From NCBI GenBank assembly GCA_946494345.1, contig CAMMBX010000008.1, forward strand, positions 1 to 21,659: DNA of 21,659 nt. The letters are read 5' to 3'. Of the stretch, positions 1 through 6,540 are shown in pieces. The notes beneath the pieces are model-generated. The model was not told the origin of the DNA. It worked only from the letters and a program-made list of their open reading frames with translations, and searched no databases. Within the stretch, counting starts at the first letter, position 1, and the number at the start of each line of letters is the position of its first letter. The position numbers were made by a program, and so were the translations under genes. The stretch comes from an uncultured Mycoplasmatota bacterium. GTDB lineage: Bacteria > Bacillota_I > Bacilli_A > RF39 > UBA660.

Positions 1-51
1 TTTCGCACCGCCTCCGTCCGACAACTGTCCGGAACGCACAAAGATAGCCCT
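1..51. other. GC-rich edge, probably a contig junction
   Basis: About 30 of the first 50 bases are G or C, against roughly 30 % in the rest of the window. The stretch holds an imperfect inverted repeat around positions 17-33 (TCCGACA, then TGTCCGGA with one bulged base). The ankyrin gene stops at 52-54, exactly where composition changes. I cannot identify the sequence. It may be a foreign end joined during assembly, or the edge of an inserted element. Confidence 0.55.
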
Positions 52-795
52 TCAGATTTCTTTGCTATTATCTGATATAGTCTGATAATTTAATAAGACA
101 TAGTCAATGGTTGCATTAGATAGTAATTCTTCTAATTCTAATTTTAAACTATTCACACTTTCTATTCTCTTACTCTTATCTAAACTTTCTAACTTTCTTC
201 TTACAAGTCTTGATATCTCATCTTCTTCTCTTACAAGTCTATCATACCAAGTTTTATTGTTATCTCTTTCAGCTTCTTTCTTATATTCTAATAGGGCTTC
301 GTAGATGTTTTTTTCATTATTATCTTTACATAAGATATCATAATTCGGTCCTAAAGCATCAATTAGAGTGGCTGTATTTCCTTGATATACTTCACTAGCA
401 AGAGCAGTATGAATAATACTATCGCCATCATTATCTTTGATATTAACATCAAAATTATAGTTTTTGGCAATAGAGATTAACTTTAGTATAAATTCTGTGG
501 TATATGAATAATCTTTTTCATTATCAGTATACCCATAAAGTGCTAAATGAATAAAACTGTAACCTGTATCTTTGCCTTTTAAGTTAGCATCAACGCCACA
601 TTCTAATAAAACTTCTATAAACTTTACAACTTTATTTTCTTCAAATTTATTTTGAACTGCAGCGTGCAATAGTCCTCCATAATTATTTGTTTCTTTTATA
701 TTTTTAAAATGTTTTTTGACATTTTCAGGTGTAATCTCATTTAGTTGATATTTTTTAAAAAACTCATTAACTCTTTTATTTATATCTGTTTCCAA
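52..795 (-). CDS. Ankyrin-repeat protein
   Basis: This is a predicted 247-aa soluble protein with about three degenerate ankyrin repeats, at roughly residues 40-72, 78-118 and 125-160. They show the usual LLHAAV, FIHLAL and IIHTAL helix starts followed by D-x-N/D-x-x-D turns. Ankyrin repeats bind other proteins; no enzymatic motif is visible, so the partner is unknown. The C-terminal third is charged and probably helical. I chose the TTG codon at 793-795 as the start. The Shine-Dalgarno AAGGAG (804-809) lies 8 nt upstream of it, while the in-frame GTG at 802-804 overlaps that motif and cannot be served by it. The stop at 52-54 sits at the GC-rich window edge, so the true C-terminus may be missing or altered. 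There is no signal peptide. Confidence 0.7.
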   Translation of the reverse strand: METDINKRVNEFFKKYQLNEITPENVKKHFKNIKETNNYGGLLHAAVQNKFEENKVVKFIEVLLECGVDANLKGKDTGYSFIHLALYGYTDNEKDYSYTTEFILKLISIAKNYNFDVNIKDNDGDSIIHTALASEVYQGNTATLIDALGPNYDILCKDNNEKNIYEALLEYKKEAERDNNKTWYDRLVREEDEISRLVRRKLESLDKSKRIESVNSLKLELEELLSNATIDYVLLNYQTISDNSKEI

Positions 796-803
796 AGCAA
801 TCA

Positions 804-809
804 CTCCTT
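804..809 (-). promoter_or_regulatory. Ribosome binding site that sets a TTG start
   Basis: AAGGAG on the minus strand lies 8 nt before the TTG at 795. It overlaps the only upstream in-frame alternative (GTG, 802-804), which favours TTG as the ankyrin gene start. Confidence 0.6.
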
Positions 810-828
810 GTACTTGTAAATCGTCTAT

Positions 829-857
829 ATACTACCATAACTTATATTTTTTAGCAA
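829..857 (-). promoter_or_regulatory. Possible promoter of the ankyrin gene
   Basis: TTGCTA (852-857), a 17-bp spacer and TAGTAT (829-834) each match the sigma-A consensus at 4 of 6 positions. The site lies directly after the terminator of the upstream operon, which makes it a sensible place for a promoter. The match itself is weak. Confidence 0.3.
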
Positions 858-858
858 T

Positions 859-879
859 TAAAAAAGCCATTACTGGCTA
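859..879 (-). terminator. Rho-independent terminator of the ATPase-gpmI operon
   Basis: On the minus strand AGCCA (874-878 in plus terms) pairs with TGGCT (865-869) around a 4-nt loop, followed by a run of six T. It comes after gpmI and the small disrupted frame, and before the ankyrin gene. Confidence 0.65.
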
Positions 880-904
880 CTTTACTCTACTAGGATTCAT
901 CATT

Positions 905-1078
905 TTAGTAAATATTCTTCTTTTTTTCAATAGATTTATCAAGTCTTTGAGTAATATTATCATATCTTTTTACTGTTTCATTTTCTAATAATGCTGCTTG
1001 TTCATTTCTTAACTTGATTCTAATTTAAGACGATTTATTAAATTCCTGTTTTTTTGATTTTAGTTCTTCATCTGTCAT
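905..1078 (-). pseudogene. Small disrupted reading frame downstream of gpmI
   Basis: A good Shine-Dalgarno (AGGTGG) precedes an ATG at 1076-1078. The frame runs 17 codons (starting MTDEELKSKKQEF) to a TAA at 1025-1027. It then continues in the same frame for 39 more codons to a TAA at 905-907, with a charged, helix-like sequence (LRNEQAALLENETVKRYD, then LDKSIEKKKN). In the +1 frame across the break the sequence reads INRLKLES, which fits the same helical pattern. This suggests two compensating indels in a former protein of about 57 residues, probably a coiled coil. The function is unknown. It could also be a real 17-aa peptide followed by chance coding potential. Confidence 0.45.
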
Positions 1079-1118
1079 AATTAAAACCACCTACTTATAG
1101 TATGCTTTATCTAACTAT

Positions 1119-2615
1119 CTAAATCAAGTTATTTCCTGTCATTTCGTCTGGTTTTTCTATATCCATATATTTTAGTATTGTAGGAGCGATATCTCCTAGT
1201 TTACCTGTTTTTATTTCTTTAATGTTATGGTCTGTAATAATAAATGGAACAGGACTAGTTGTATGGGCAGTTATAACTTCTCCTTTATCGTCTTCCATTA
1301 TTTCAGAATTACCATGGTCTGCTGTTATAAACATTGTAAAGTCTTTTTCTTTACTTGCTTCATATAGTCTTCCTATATTTTCATTAACTGCCTTTACCGC
1401 TTCTACCACTTTATCAAATTTACCAGTATGTCCTACCATATCGCAGTTAGCAAAGTTTAGAATGATTAAATCGTATTTATCCATTACTTCTATTAGTTTA
1501 TCTGTTACTTCATAAGCACTCATAGCAGGATACATATCATAGGTTACAACATCTTTTCTTGGAACGATTATTTTATCGGTATTAGGAATATCTTTTTCTT
1601 CTCCTCCATCAAAGAAGTAAGTAACATGTGGATATTTACTAGCTTCTGCTATTCTTAATATTTTTAGACCTTTTGATGCAGCATACTCTCCTAAGGTATT
1701 ACTTAAGTGCATTGGTGGAAAAGCAGGTGTAGCGATAACAGTATGTTCTGGGGTCATCATCGTAACTAGATTTACATTTTTAAAGTCAACTCTTGGGAAT
1801 TCTTTAAAGTCTTTATTAGTAAGAGCGGTGAATGTTTGGGTAATACGGTCTGGCCTAAAGTTAAGCATTACCATACCATCATTTTCTTTAAGGGTTCCAT
1901 CATCTATTAATTTAGCAGGAACAATGAACTCATCAAAGATATTTTTCTTATAAGACTCTTCTATATAATCTTTATATGAATCTATTTTAGGGCCCTCTCC
2001 ATGTACTAATAAATCATAATATTTCTTTGTAACATTCCACATTCTTTCTCTATCCATAGAATAATATCTTCCAGAAATATCTGCTAACTTACCAAAGCCT
2101 ACTTCATTTAGTTTATTAGTTAATTCATCTAGGAATTTAAGAGCAACATCTGGAAGTGTATCTCTACCATCTAGAAAAGCATGAACATAGACATTATGAA
2201 AGTTTTCTTTTTTACATAAGTCTAACATGGCAAAGAAGTGATTAATATGAGAATGAACTCCTCCATCACTTAATAAGCCGAATAAATGAAGGCTTGAATT
2301 ATTTTCTTTACAGTGATTTATTATATCTAGCAAAACTTCATTTTTAAAGAAACTACCATCTTCTATAGCATGATTAATTTGCATAAGAGGTTGGTCTACA
2401 ACACGTCCTGCTCCTATATTTAAATGTCCTACTTCACTATTACCCATTTGGCCAGCAGGAAGTCCTACTGCTTCACCACTTGCTTTTAAAGTAGTATGAG
2501 GATATTCCTTCCATAAATTTATAATATTTTCTGGGTTAGCAGCGATTATAGCATTACCTTTCTTTTCTTCTCTATAACCAAAACCATCTATTATTGTTAA
2601 TAATACTTTTTTCAT
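1119..2615 (-). CDS. gpmI: 2,3-bisphosphoglycerate-independent phosphoglycerate mutase
   Basis: This cytoplasmic glycolytic enzyme interconverts 3- and 2-phosphoglycerate through a phosphoserine intermediate and uses Mn2+ in many Bacillota. The 498-aa length is close to the family's ~510. Visible are the N-terminal metal-binding motif LTIIDGFG (Asp10), the catalytic GNSEVGH with Ser60, the DGRDT motif of the inserted phosphotransferase domain, and the C-terminal ADHGNSE metal motif (Asp433, His434). The start ATG overlaps the TGA of the upstream metallopeptidase-like gene (ATGA), and a GGAGG motif lies inside that gene's last codons, so translation is probably coupled. It is transcribed with the ATPase and HEIIH genes rather than with pgk and tpiA, which is unusual for this enzyme. 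Confidence 0.97.
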   Translation of the reverse strand: MKKVLLTIIDGFGYREEKKGNAIIAANPENIINLWKEYPHTTLKASGEAVGLPAGQMGNSEVGHLNIGAGRVVDQPLMQINHAIEDGSFFKNEVLLDIINHCKENNSSLHLFGLLSDGGVHSHINHFFAMLDLCKKENFHNVYVHAFLDGRDTLPDVALKFLDELTNKLNEVGFGKLADISGRYYSMDRERMWNVTKKYYDLLVHGEGPKIDSYKDYIEESYKKNIFDEFIVPAKLIDDGTLKENDGMVMLNFRPDRITQTFTALTNKDFKEFPRVDFKNVNLVTMMTPEHTVIATPAFPPMHLSNTLGEYAASKGLKILRIAEASKYPHVTYFFDGGEEKDIPNTDKIIVPRKDVVTYDMYPAMSAYEVTDKLIEVMDKYDLIILNFANCDMVGHTGKFDKVVEAVKAVNENIGRLYEASKEKDFTMFITADHGNSEIMEDDKGEVITAHTTSPVPFIITDHNIKEIKTGKLGDIAPTILKYMDIEKPDEMTGNNLI

Positions 2616-3673
2616 TTGCTTTTTCCTCCTCTTTCTTTTTGATATCTACTAAAATATTTATCTAAATTCTTACTACAATCTATTATATCGTTATTAGTAA
2701 TTCCCCATCTACTATAATCAGGCATTGCACCTTTAGGAAATCTTGTATCCAATATTTCTTTATATTCTTTTAAGCCTTCTTCCTCATTATCTAATATTTT
2801 ATTAGCAATAATTAAAGCTATTAAATAATTTTTAACTACTAATAAATAGTTCATTACATCTATACCTTTATTACTAATATTATCAAACTCTAACTTTTTA
2901 ATTTGTGCTAATGAAAAATTTCTTATATCAAGATTATGAGAACAAAGTATGGCAGCTAATGATATATTTACAATACCACTAAGAGCATTTATGTTATTTT
3001 CTTTAATAGAATAACATATTTGCATAGCATAACTTGGTACTTCTTGACTTAAAGGATAACAATTCATAAAATGACCATTTCTTTTCATATCTATTGCATG
3101 AATTATCTCATGTAATAAAAGTTCTGGCATACTATAGCAAGAGGCAATGTATGATTCACGAAAAGTAGAAAGATTATAGGTCTGTCCTAATTTCATCTCT
3201 TCAAAATAATCATTAAATAAAATATGATCTTTCTTTTCTAAAATGGAAAATATTTCTTTTTTTAATTCTTCATCAGATAATTTTTCAGTAAAACTTATAA
3301 CATCATTTATACATTCTTGCTCGTCTTTTGCTATTTTTCTATTACCATTATTAATAATATTAGTAGAGTGCAATACTATATTTTTACAAAGAGAAAAACA
3401 AAACCTTAAATCTTCTTTTATACTATCAAAAGTTATTACTTCTATGTCTTTATAGTTTTTTCTTTCTTTATTCAAAGATAATTTTTGTTTATATAACATT
3501 GGATTATTATATATTGTTAAGTTTCTTCCTTTTAATAGCTCTATCATTCCTATTAATATTTCTCTATCTTTGAAAATGTAATATTTGATATTTTCATCTT
3601 TTGTATTTCTAGATAGTTCATTTAAGTACTTTAACTTTGCTTCTAAATCTTTCTTATTCCACATATTAAGCAC
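2612..3673 (-). CDS. Putative zinc metallopeptidase-like protein (HEIIH)
   Basis: A protein of 353 aa if it starts at the GTG (3671-3673), or 350 aa from the ATG at 3662-3664; neither has a strong Shine-Dalgarno. The central sequence LLLHEIIHAID contains HExxH (His188, Glu189, His192, numbered from GTG). A further Glu211 in SQEVPSYA lies 19 residues after the second His, the arrangement of gluzincin zinc ligands as in thermolysin or M3 oligopeptidases. No signal peptide or obvious membrane segment is seen, so it is probably cytoplasmic. I do not recognise the rest of the protein, and its substrate is unknown. The gene begins a few bases after the ATPase gene ends and overlaps gpmI by 4 nt, so all three are one transcription unit. 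Confidence 0.6.
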   Translation of the reverse strand: MLNMWNKKDLEAKLKYLNELSRNTKDENIKYYIFKDREILIGMIELLKGRNLTIYNNPMLYKQKLSLNKERKNYKDIEVITFDSIKEDLRFCFSLCKNIVLHSTNIINNGNRKIAKDEQECINDVISFTEKLSDEELKKEIFSILEKKDHILFNDYFEEMKLGQTYNLSTFRESYIASCYSMPELLLHEIIHAIDMKRNGHFMNCYPLSQEVPSYAMQICYSIKENNINALSGIVNISLAAILCSHNLDIRNFSLAQIKKLEFDNISNKGIDVMNYLLVVKNYLIALIIANKILDNEEEGLKEYKEILDTRFPKGAMPDYSRWGITNNDIIDCSKNLDKYFSRYQKERGGKSK

Positions 3674-3679
3674 TGCTTT

Positions 3680-4957
3680 CTAATATAGCTGTTCATTTAA
3701 ACAGAATATTGCATATATAGGTAGATACCTAACATTTTTCTTTGTTGAAAAGTTACTTTCTGTAATACGATAGGCATCTGTTACAATATATTTTTTCATG
3801 AATACTGATAGACTCTTTACTTTAGAACCTTGTTTAGTAGCAAGTTCTATAGGGATTATTTTACCCATTCTATTTTGAATAACAAAGTTTACTTCGGCTT
3901 TTCCTTCTGACTGATAATAGTATAGAGAATAACCTGATTCTACTAAAGTATGAGCGATATGATTTTCATATAGGGCTTGCTTAACATTTTCATCTACTCT
4001 TAATCTATCTTTAGTTAAGTTATATCTCATACTTAAAAGTCCATCATCTGGTAAATATAATTTAAAACTATCAAGTTCTCTACAACTAGATAAAGGAGAC
4101 TTTGCTACTCTTATTTTGTATGAACGATAGACTAATTGATTAGTTACTAAAAAGTTAATAGAGTTTTCAAATTCTTTAGCACGTCTACCATACCCTAAGA
4201 CCCCATACTGGAATTTTTTATTATCTTTTTCTAGTTGTTTAGGAATACTTTCCATTACTTCAATACCACGTTCTATATCGATTAGGTTTTTACTATTAAG
4301 TAGTTCACTTTTATTTATATCAAAGACTCTTTCTTTAATACTATCTAGGTATCCATAGTGCTTATTAGTTGCAAAAGCTTCTACTACTTCTGGAAGTCCT
4401 CCAGTTATTAAATAATCATAAAAATAATCTAGGGCTTTAGTATGAACACTACAACTTCTATGATTATCATAAGCATATCTTATCTTCTCTGCTACTTCTT
4501 TTTCTCCTATAGCCCATAAGAACTCTTCATAATCCATTTCAGTCATAATTTTATATTGGAATTCTTCTCCTCTAAACTTTAATAGAGAATCTCTACTAGA
4601 TGTTATAGCGATAACATGATAATCATTTTTATCATAACCAAATAGCTTTATTCCTTTAATAATCTCTTCATCTGTAACATTATCAAAGATTAATAAGGTA
4701 TCATTTTTAACAATAGGAACTTCTGATATTATACTTAAAGCTTCTGCTAATCTTGTAATAGACCTTTCTTTTTTAAACAAGTCTTTTAAAATAGTATTAT
4801 GGTCAGTATTAAAGTAAGCGACATATTGATAGTTAGTTTTACCAAAGTCTAATGCTGTATAAGTCTTTCCTACTTGTCTTGTTCCAATGATTAATAATGG
4901 TTTTCTTATTAAGTCTGTTTTCCATTTCAATAAGAATTTATTAATTTTTCGTTCCAT
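3680..4957 (-). CDS. AAA ATPase of the DUF4143 type, catalytic residues altered
   Basis: A 425-aa protein with an N-terminal P-loop domain (Walker A GTRQVGKT, residues 25-32), the YLITGGLPEVV motif (about 183-192) typical of the AAA_14/DUF4143 family, and a C-terminal nuclease-like module (about 340-390). Family members usually read D-E in Walker B; here it is Asp92-Asn93 (IFDNV). The C-terminal module usually has E-x-D ... E-x-K. Here it reads E355-V-N357 and E371-L-A373, so two expected catalytic residues are replaced. The protein may still bind nucleotide but not cut DNA. The role of the family is poorly known. It is the first gene of the operon leading to gpmI. Its start is well supported by GGGAGGTGA 9 nt upstream. 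Confidence 0.75.
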   Translation of the reverse strand: MERKINKFLLKWKTDLIRKPLLIIGTRQVGKTYTALDFGKTNYQYVAYFNTDHNTILKDLFKKERSITRLAEALSIISEVPIVKNDTLLIFDNVTDEEIIKGIKLFGYDKNDYHVIAITSSRDSLLKFRGEEFQYKIMTEMDYEEFLWAIGEKEVAEKIRYAYDNHRSCSVHTKALDYFYDYLITGGLPEVVEAFATNKHYGYLDSIKERVFDINKSELLNSKNLIDIERGIEVMESIPKQLEKDNKKFQYGVLGYGRRAKEFENSINFLVTNQLVYRSYKIRVAKSPLSSCRELDSFKLYLPDDGLLSMRYNLTKDRLRVDENVKQALYENHIAHTLVESGYSLYYYQSEGKAEVNFVIQNRMGKIIPIELATKQGSKVKSLSVFMKKYIVTDAYRITESNFSTKKNVRYLPIYAIFCLNEQLY

Positions 4958-4990
4958 TTAGTGTAGTCACCTCCCACATCTTCTAATATA

Positions 4991-5019
4991 AGTATATATT
5001 TATTCTTTTGTTTAGTCAA
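4991..5019 (-). promoter_or_regulatory. Near-consensus sigma-A promoter of the ATPase-gpmI operon
   Basis: TTGACT (5014-5019), a spacer of exactly 17 bp, and TATACT (4991-4996) on the minus strand each match at 5 of 6 positions. The site sits between the spo0A terminator and the ATPase gene start at 4957. Confidence 0.75.
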
Positions 5020-5027
5020 TATTTTTG

Positions 5028-5058
5028 CAAAAATAAAAAGACTACTACTGCTCGTCTT
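5028..5058 (-). terminator. Probable terminator after spo0A
   Basis: AAGAC and GTCTT (5054-5058 and 5038-5042 in plus terms) form a 5-bp stem around an 11-nt loop, followed on the minus strand by TTTTTATTTTT. It lies just past the spo0A stop codon at 5067. The stem is short, but the T-tract is good. Confidence 0.5.
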
Positions 5059-5066
5059 AATAGTTT

Positions 5067-5843
5067 TTACTGCCTAATTGCATCTTGATGAAATTCAAGA
5101 CGAAGTTTATCTGCGACTGTGACAATAAATTCTGAATTAGTTGGTTTAGCTTTATCAATATCAACACTATGTCCAAAGATATCTTCCATTAACTGCCAAT
5201 TACCTCTATTCCAACTTACTTCAATAGCATGTCTTATGGCACGTTCTACACGAGAGACAGTTGTATCAAACTTCTCTGCTATATCAGGATATAGTTCTTT
5301 AGTAATTCCACCTATTACTTCGGGATGTTCATATAGAACGGTAATACCTTCTCTTATATATTGATAGCCTTTAATATGTGAGGGAACACCTAACTCATGT
5401 AATATCTTTGTTATTGATACTTGTAAGTTATTATATTTCATATCAATAGTTTTCTTATCATAATCATTTTTACTACTACACTCTAATATTCTCTTTTCTA
5501 ACTCAGTTAATTCAAAAGGTTTCAAGATAAAATAACTAATACCTAATTCACTAGCTTCTCTTATAACTTCTTGAGTATTAAAAGAGGTCAAAACTATTAC
5601 TTTCTTATCTAGTTTCTTTTCTTTCATATCTTTTAGAACACTCATACCATCTTTATTAGGCATAATAAGGTCTAGAACAATTACATCATAATCCTCTTGA
5701 TTATTTTCTATTAGGTTTAATCCTTCTACTCCATCATTTGCAGTTAAAGTAACTTCTATTTCTTTATTATCTTTAAAGTACTCCTTCACCATTTTAACTA
5801 GTTCAATATTATCATCAATCATTAATACGTTGGTCTTTTTCAT
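5067..5843 (-). CDS. spo0A: Stage 0 sporulation response regulator Spo0A
   Basis: Master regulator of entry into sporulation, activated by phosphorylation of its receiver domain and binding 0A boxes in DNA. The 258-aa protein has a receiver domain (about 1-120) with acidic pocket Asp10-Asp11, phospho-acceptor Asp58, Thr86 and Lys108. The C-terminal Spo0A-specific domain carries HELGVPSHIKGYQY, the recognition-helix region SRVERAIRHAIEVSWNRG, and KPTNSEFI near the end. An in-frame ATG 15 nt upstream (5856-5858) is rejected as the start because the Shine-Dalgarno GGAAGGAGAG (5847-5856) lies inside that extension and fits the ATG at 5841-5843. It appears to be a single-gene unit between two terminators. 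A 0A-box match upstream suggests autoregulation. Confidence 0.96.
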   Translation of the reverse strand: MKKTNVLMIDDNIELVKMVKEYFKDNKEIEVTLTANDGVEGLNLIENNQEDYDVIVLDLIMPNKDGMSVLKDMKEKKLDKKVIVLTSFNTQEVIREASELGISYFILKPFELTELEKRILECSSKNDYDKKTIDMKYNNLQVSITKILHELGVPSHIKGYQYIREGITVLYEHPEVIGGITKELYPDIAEKFDTTVSRVERAIRHAIEVSWNRGNWQLMEDIFGHSVDIDKAKPTNSEFIVTVADKLRLEFHQDAIRQ

Positions 5844-5876
5844 TTTCTCTCCTTCCATATACTACCACGCATCTTA

Positions 5877-5905
5877 ATTATATAACAGAAAGATAAATAG
5901 TTAAA
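5877..5905 (-). promoter_or_regulatory. Probable spo0A promoter
   Basis: A perfect TATAAT (5877-5882 on the minus strand) lies 34 nt before the spo0A start codon. With a 17-bp spacer the -35 position reads TTTAAC (5900-5905), only 3 of 6. A weak -35 would fit a promoter that needs an activator such as Spo0A-phosphate at the box upstream. Confidence 0.5.
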
Positions 5906-5925
5906 GAGTAAAAAAAGAGAGAATT

Positions 5926-5932
5926 TGTCGAA
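5926..5932 (+). promoter_or_regulatory. 0A box (Spo0A binding site) upstream of spo0A
   Basis: TTTGTCGAAAAA on the plus strand contains TGTCGAA, an exact match to the TGNCGAA core bound by Spo0A in Bacillus and Clostridium. Its centre lies about 60 bp upstream of the expected spo0A transcription start, in the gap between the preceding terminator and the promoter. Autoregulation is an inference. Confidence 0.5.
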
Positions 5933-5969
5933 AAAGAAAAAAGTTTTAATCCTTTTTAATTAAAACTTT
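5929..5969 (-). terminator. Terminator after the 164-aa unknown gene
   Basis: An 11-bp stem, AAAGTTTTAAT (minus strand, 5959-5969) with its complement (5940-5950), encloses an 8-nt loop and is followed by a T-rich tract on the minus strand. The 5' arm lies in the last codons of the gene and the stop codon is inside the 3' arm. Confidence 0.7.
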
Positions 5970-6440
5970 ACCATATTCATCTCTTTCTAAAGTTGGAAGA
6001 GATGCAGAAATAGTATACATTTTATCTTCTTTTGAAGGTTCAAAGGCATACCCATCTTTTTCTACAATTTCTTGTAGATAAGATTTGCGATAGAAAATAT
6101 ACTCATCTTCTTCTTTCATAAAGTATAAAATAGGGTCTCTACTATTTTTTAAGAATTGCATAGAATTATCTAGCTTTATTCTATTTAAGTTTAGGGATTC
6201 TAATTGATTAAATAGTTTTTCATATAATTCAGAATAGTGAATATCATTTGCATAGTCAATTGTTATTCCTAAGTCAGTAAACAAGTTATTGTTAGCACTA
6301 TTTTCTATATCAGGTGTAATTACTTCTACATATAATTCAGTAGCTCCCTTTTTTAGAAATTCCTCAACCTTTTCTATTTCTTTACTTACCTCTTCTATCG
6401 CTTTTTCTCTAATTTTTACTGTTTCTTCTTTATTTGGCAT
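5946..6440 (-). CDS. Unknown 164-aa protein
   Basis: I do not recognise this protein. It is hydrophilic, lacks signal peptide or membrane segments, and begins with a strongly charged, probably helical stretch (about residues 1-32, e.g. KAIEEVSKEIEKVEEFLKK), followed by a mixed alpha/beta region with an aromatic patch (EDEYIFYRKSYL). I place the start at the ATG at 6438-6440, which has only a weak GTGAT motif upstream; the in-frame GTG at 6447-6449 is the alternative. The only strong Shine-Dalgarno nearby (AAAGGAG, 6491-6497) precedes an ATG at 6477-6479 that is in frame with this gene but is followed at once by TGA. A terminator overlaps its end, so it is a separate unit from spo0A. Confidence 0.6.
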   Translation of the reverse strand: MPNKEETVKIREKAIEEVSKEIEKVEEFLKKGATELYVEVITPDIENSANNNLFTDLGITIDYANDIHYSELYEKLFNQLESLNLNRIKLDNSMQFLKNSRDPILYFMKEEDEYIFYRKSYLQEIVEKDGYAFEPSKEDKMYTISASLPTLERDEYGKVLIKKD

Positions 6441-6461
6441 AATTATCACGTATAATCTAAT

Positions 6462-6480
6462 TATGTGATTTTTTCACATA
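6462..6480. repeat. 19-nt palindrome upstream of the 164-aa gene
   Basis: TATGTGA and TCACATA form a perfect 7-bp inverted repeat around five T (plus strand), 22 bp upstream of the gene start. The half-sites resemble CRP/FNR-type sites, but the spacer is 5 rather than 6 bp. It could be an operator or an RNA hairpin in the leader; the arms include the ATG-TGA described for the neighbouring gene. Confidence 0.4.
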
Positions 6481-6505
6481 TATTAGAAACTCCTTTCTTT
6501 AAAAA

Positions 6506-6534
6506 TTTATATTACAACCAATTGGAGTTATAAT
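6506..6534 (+). promoter_or_regulatory. Plus-strand promoter ahead of a structured RNA candidate
   Basis: TTTATA (6506-6511), a 17-bp spacer and a perfect TATAAT (6529-6534). Transcription would start near 6541, the first base of the nested inverted repeats. The -35 matches at 4 of 6. It is the only good plus-strand promoter candidate I found, in a window where every recognised gene is on the minus strand. Confidence 0.45.
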
Positions 6535-6540
6535 ATTTAA

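Noticed and set aside
6462..6480. Palindrome as a terminator
   Set aside because: It lies upstream of a minus-strand gene rather than after one, and there is no T-run following the stem on either strand.
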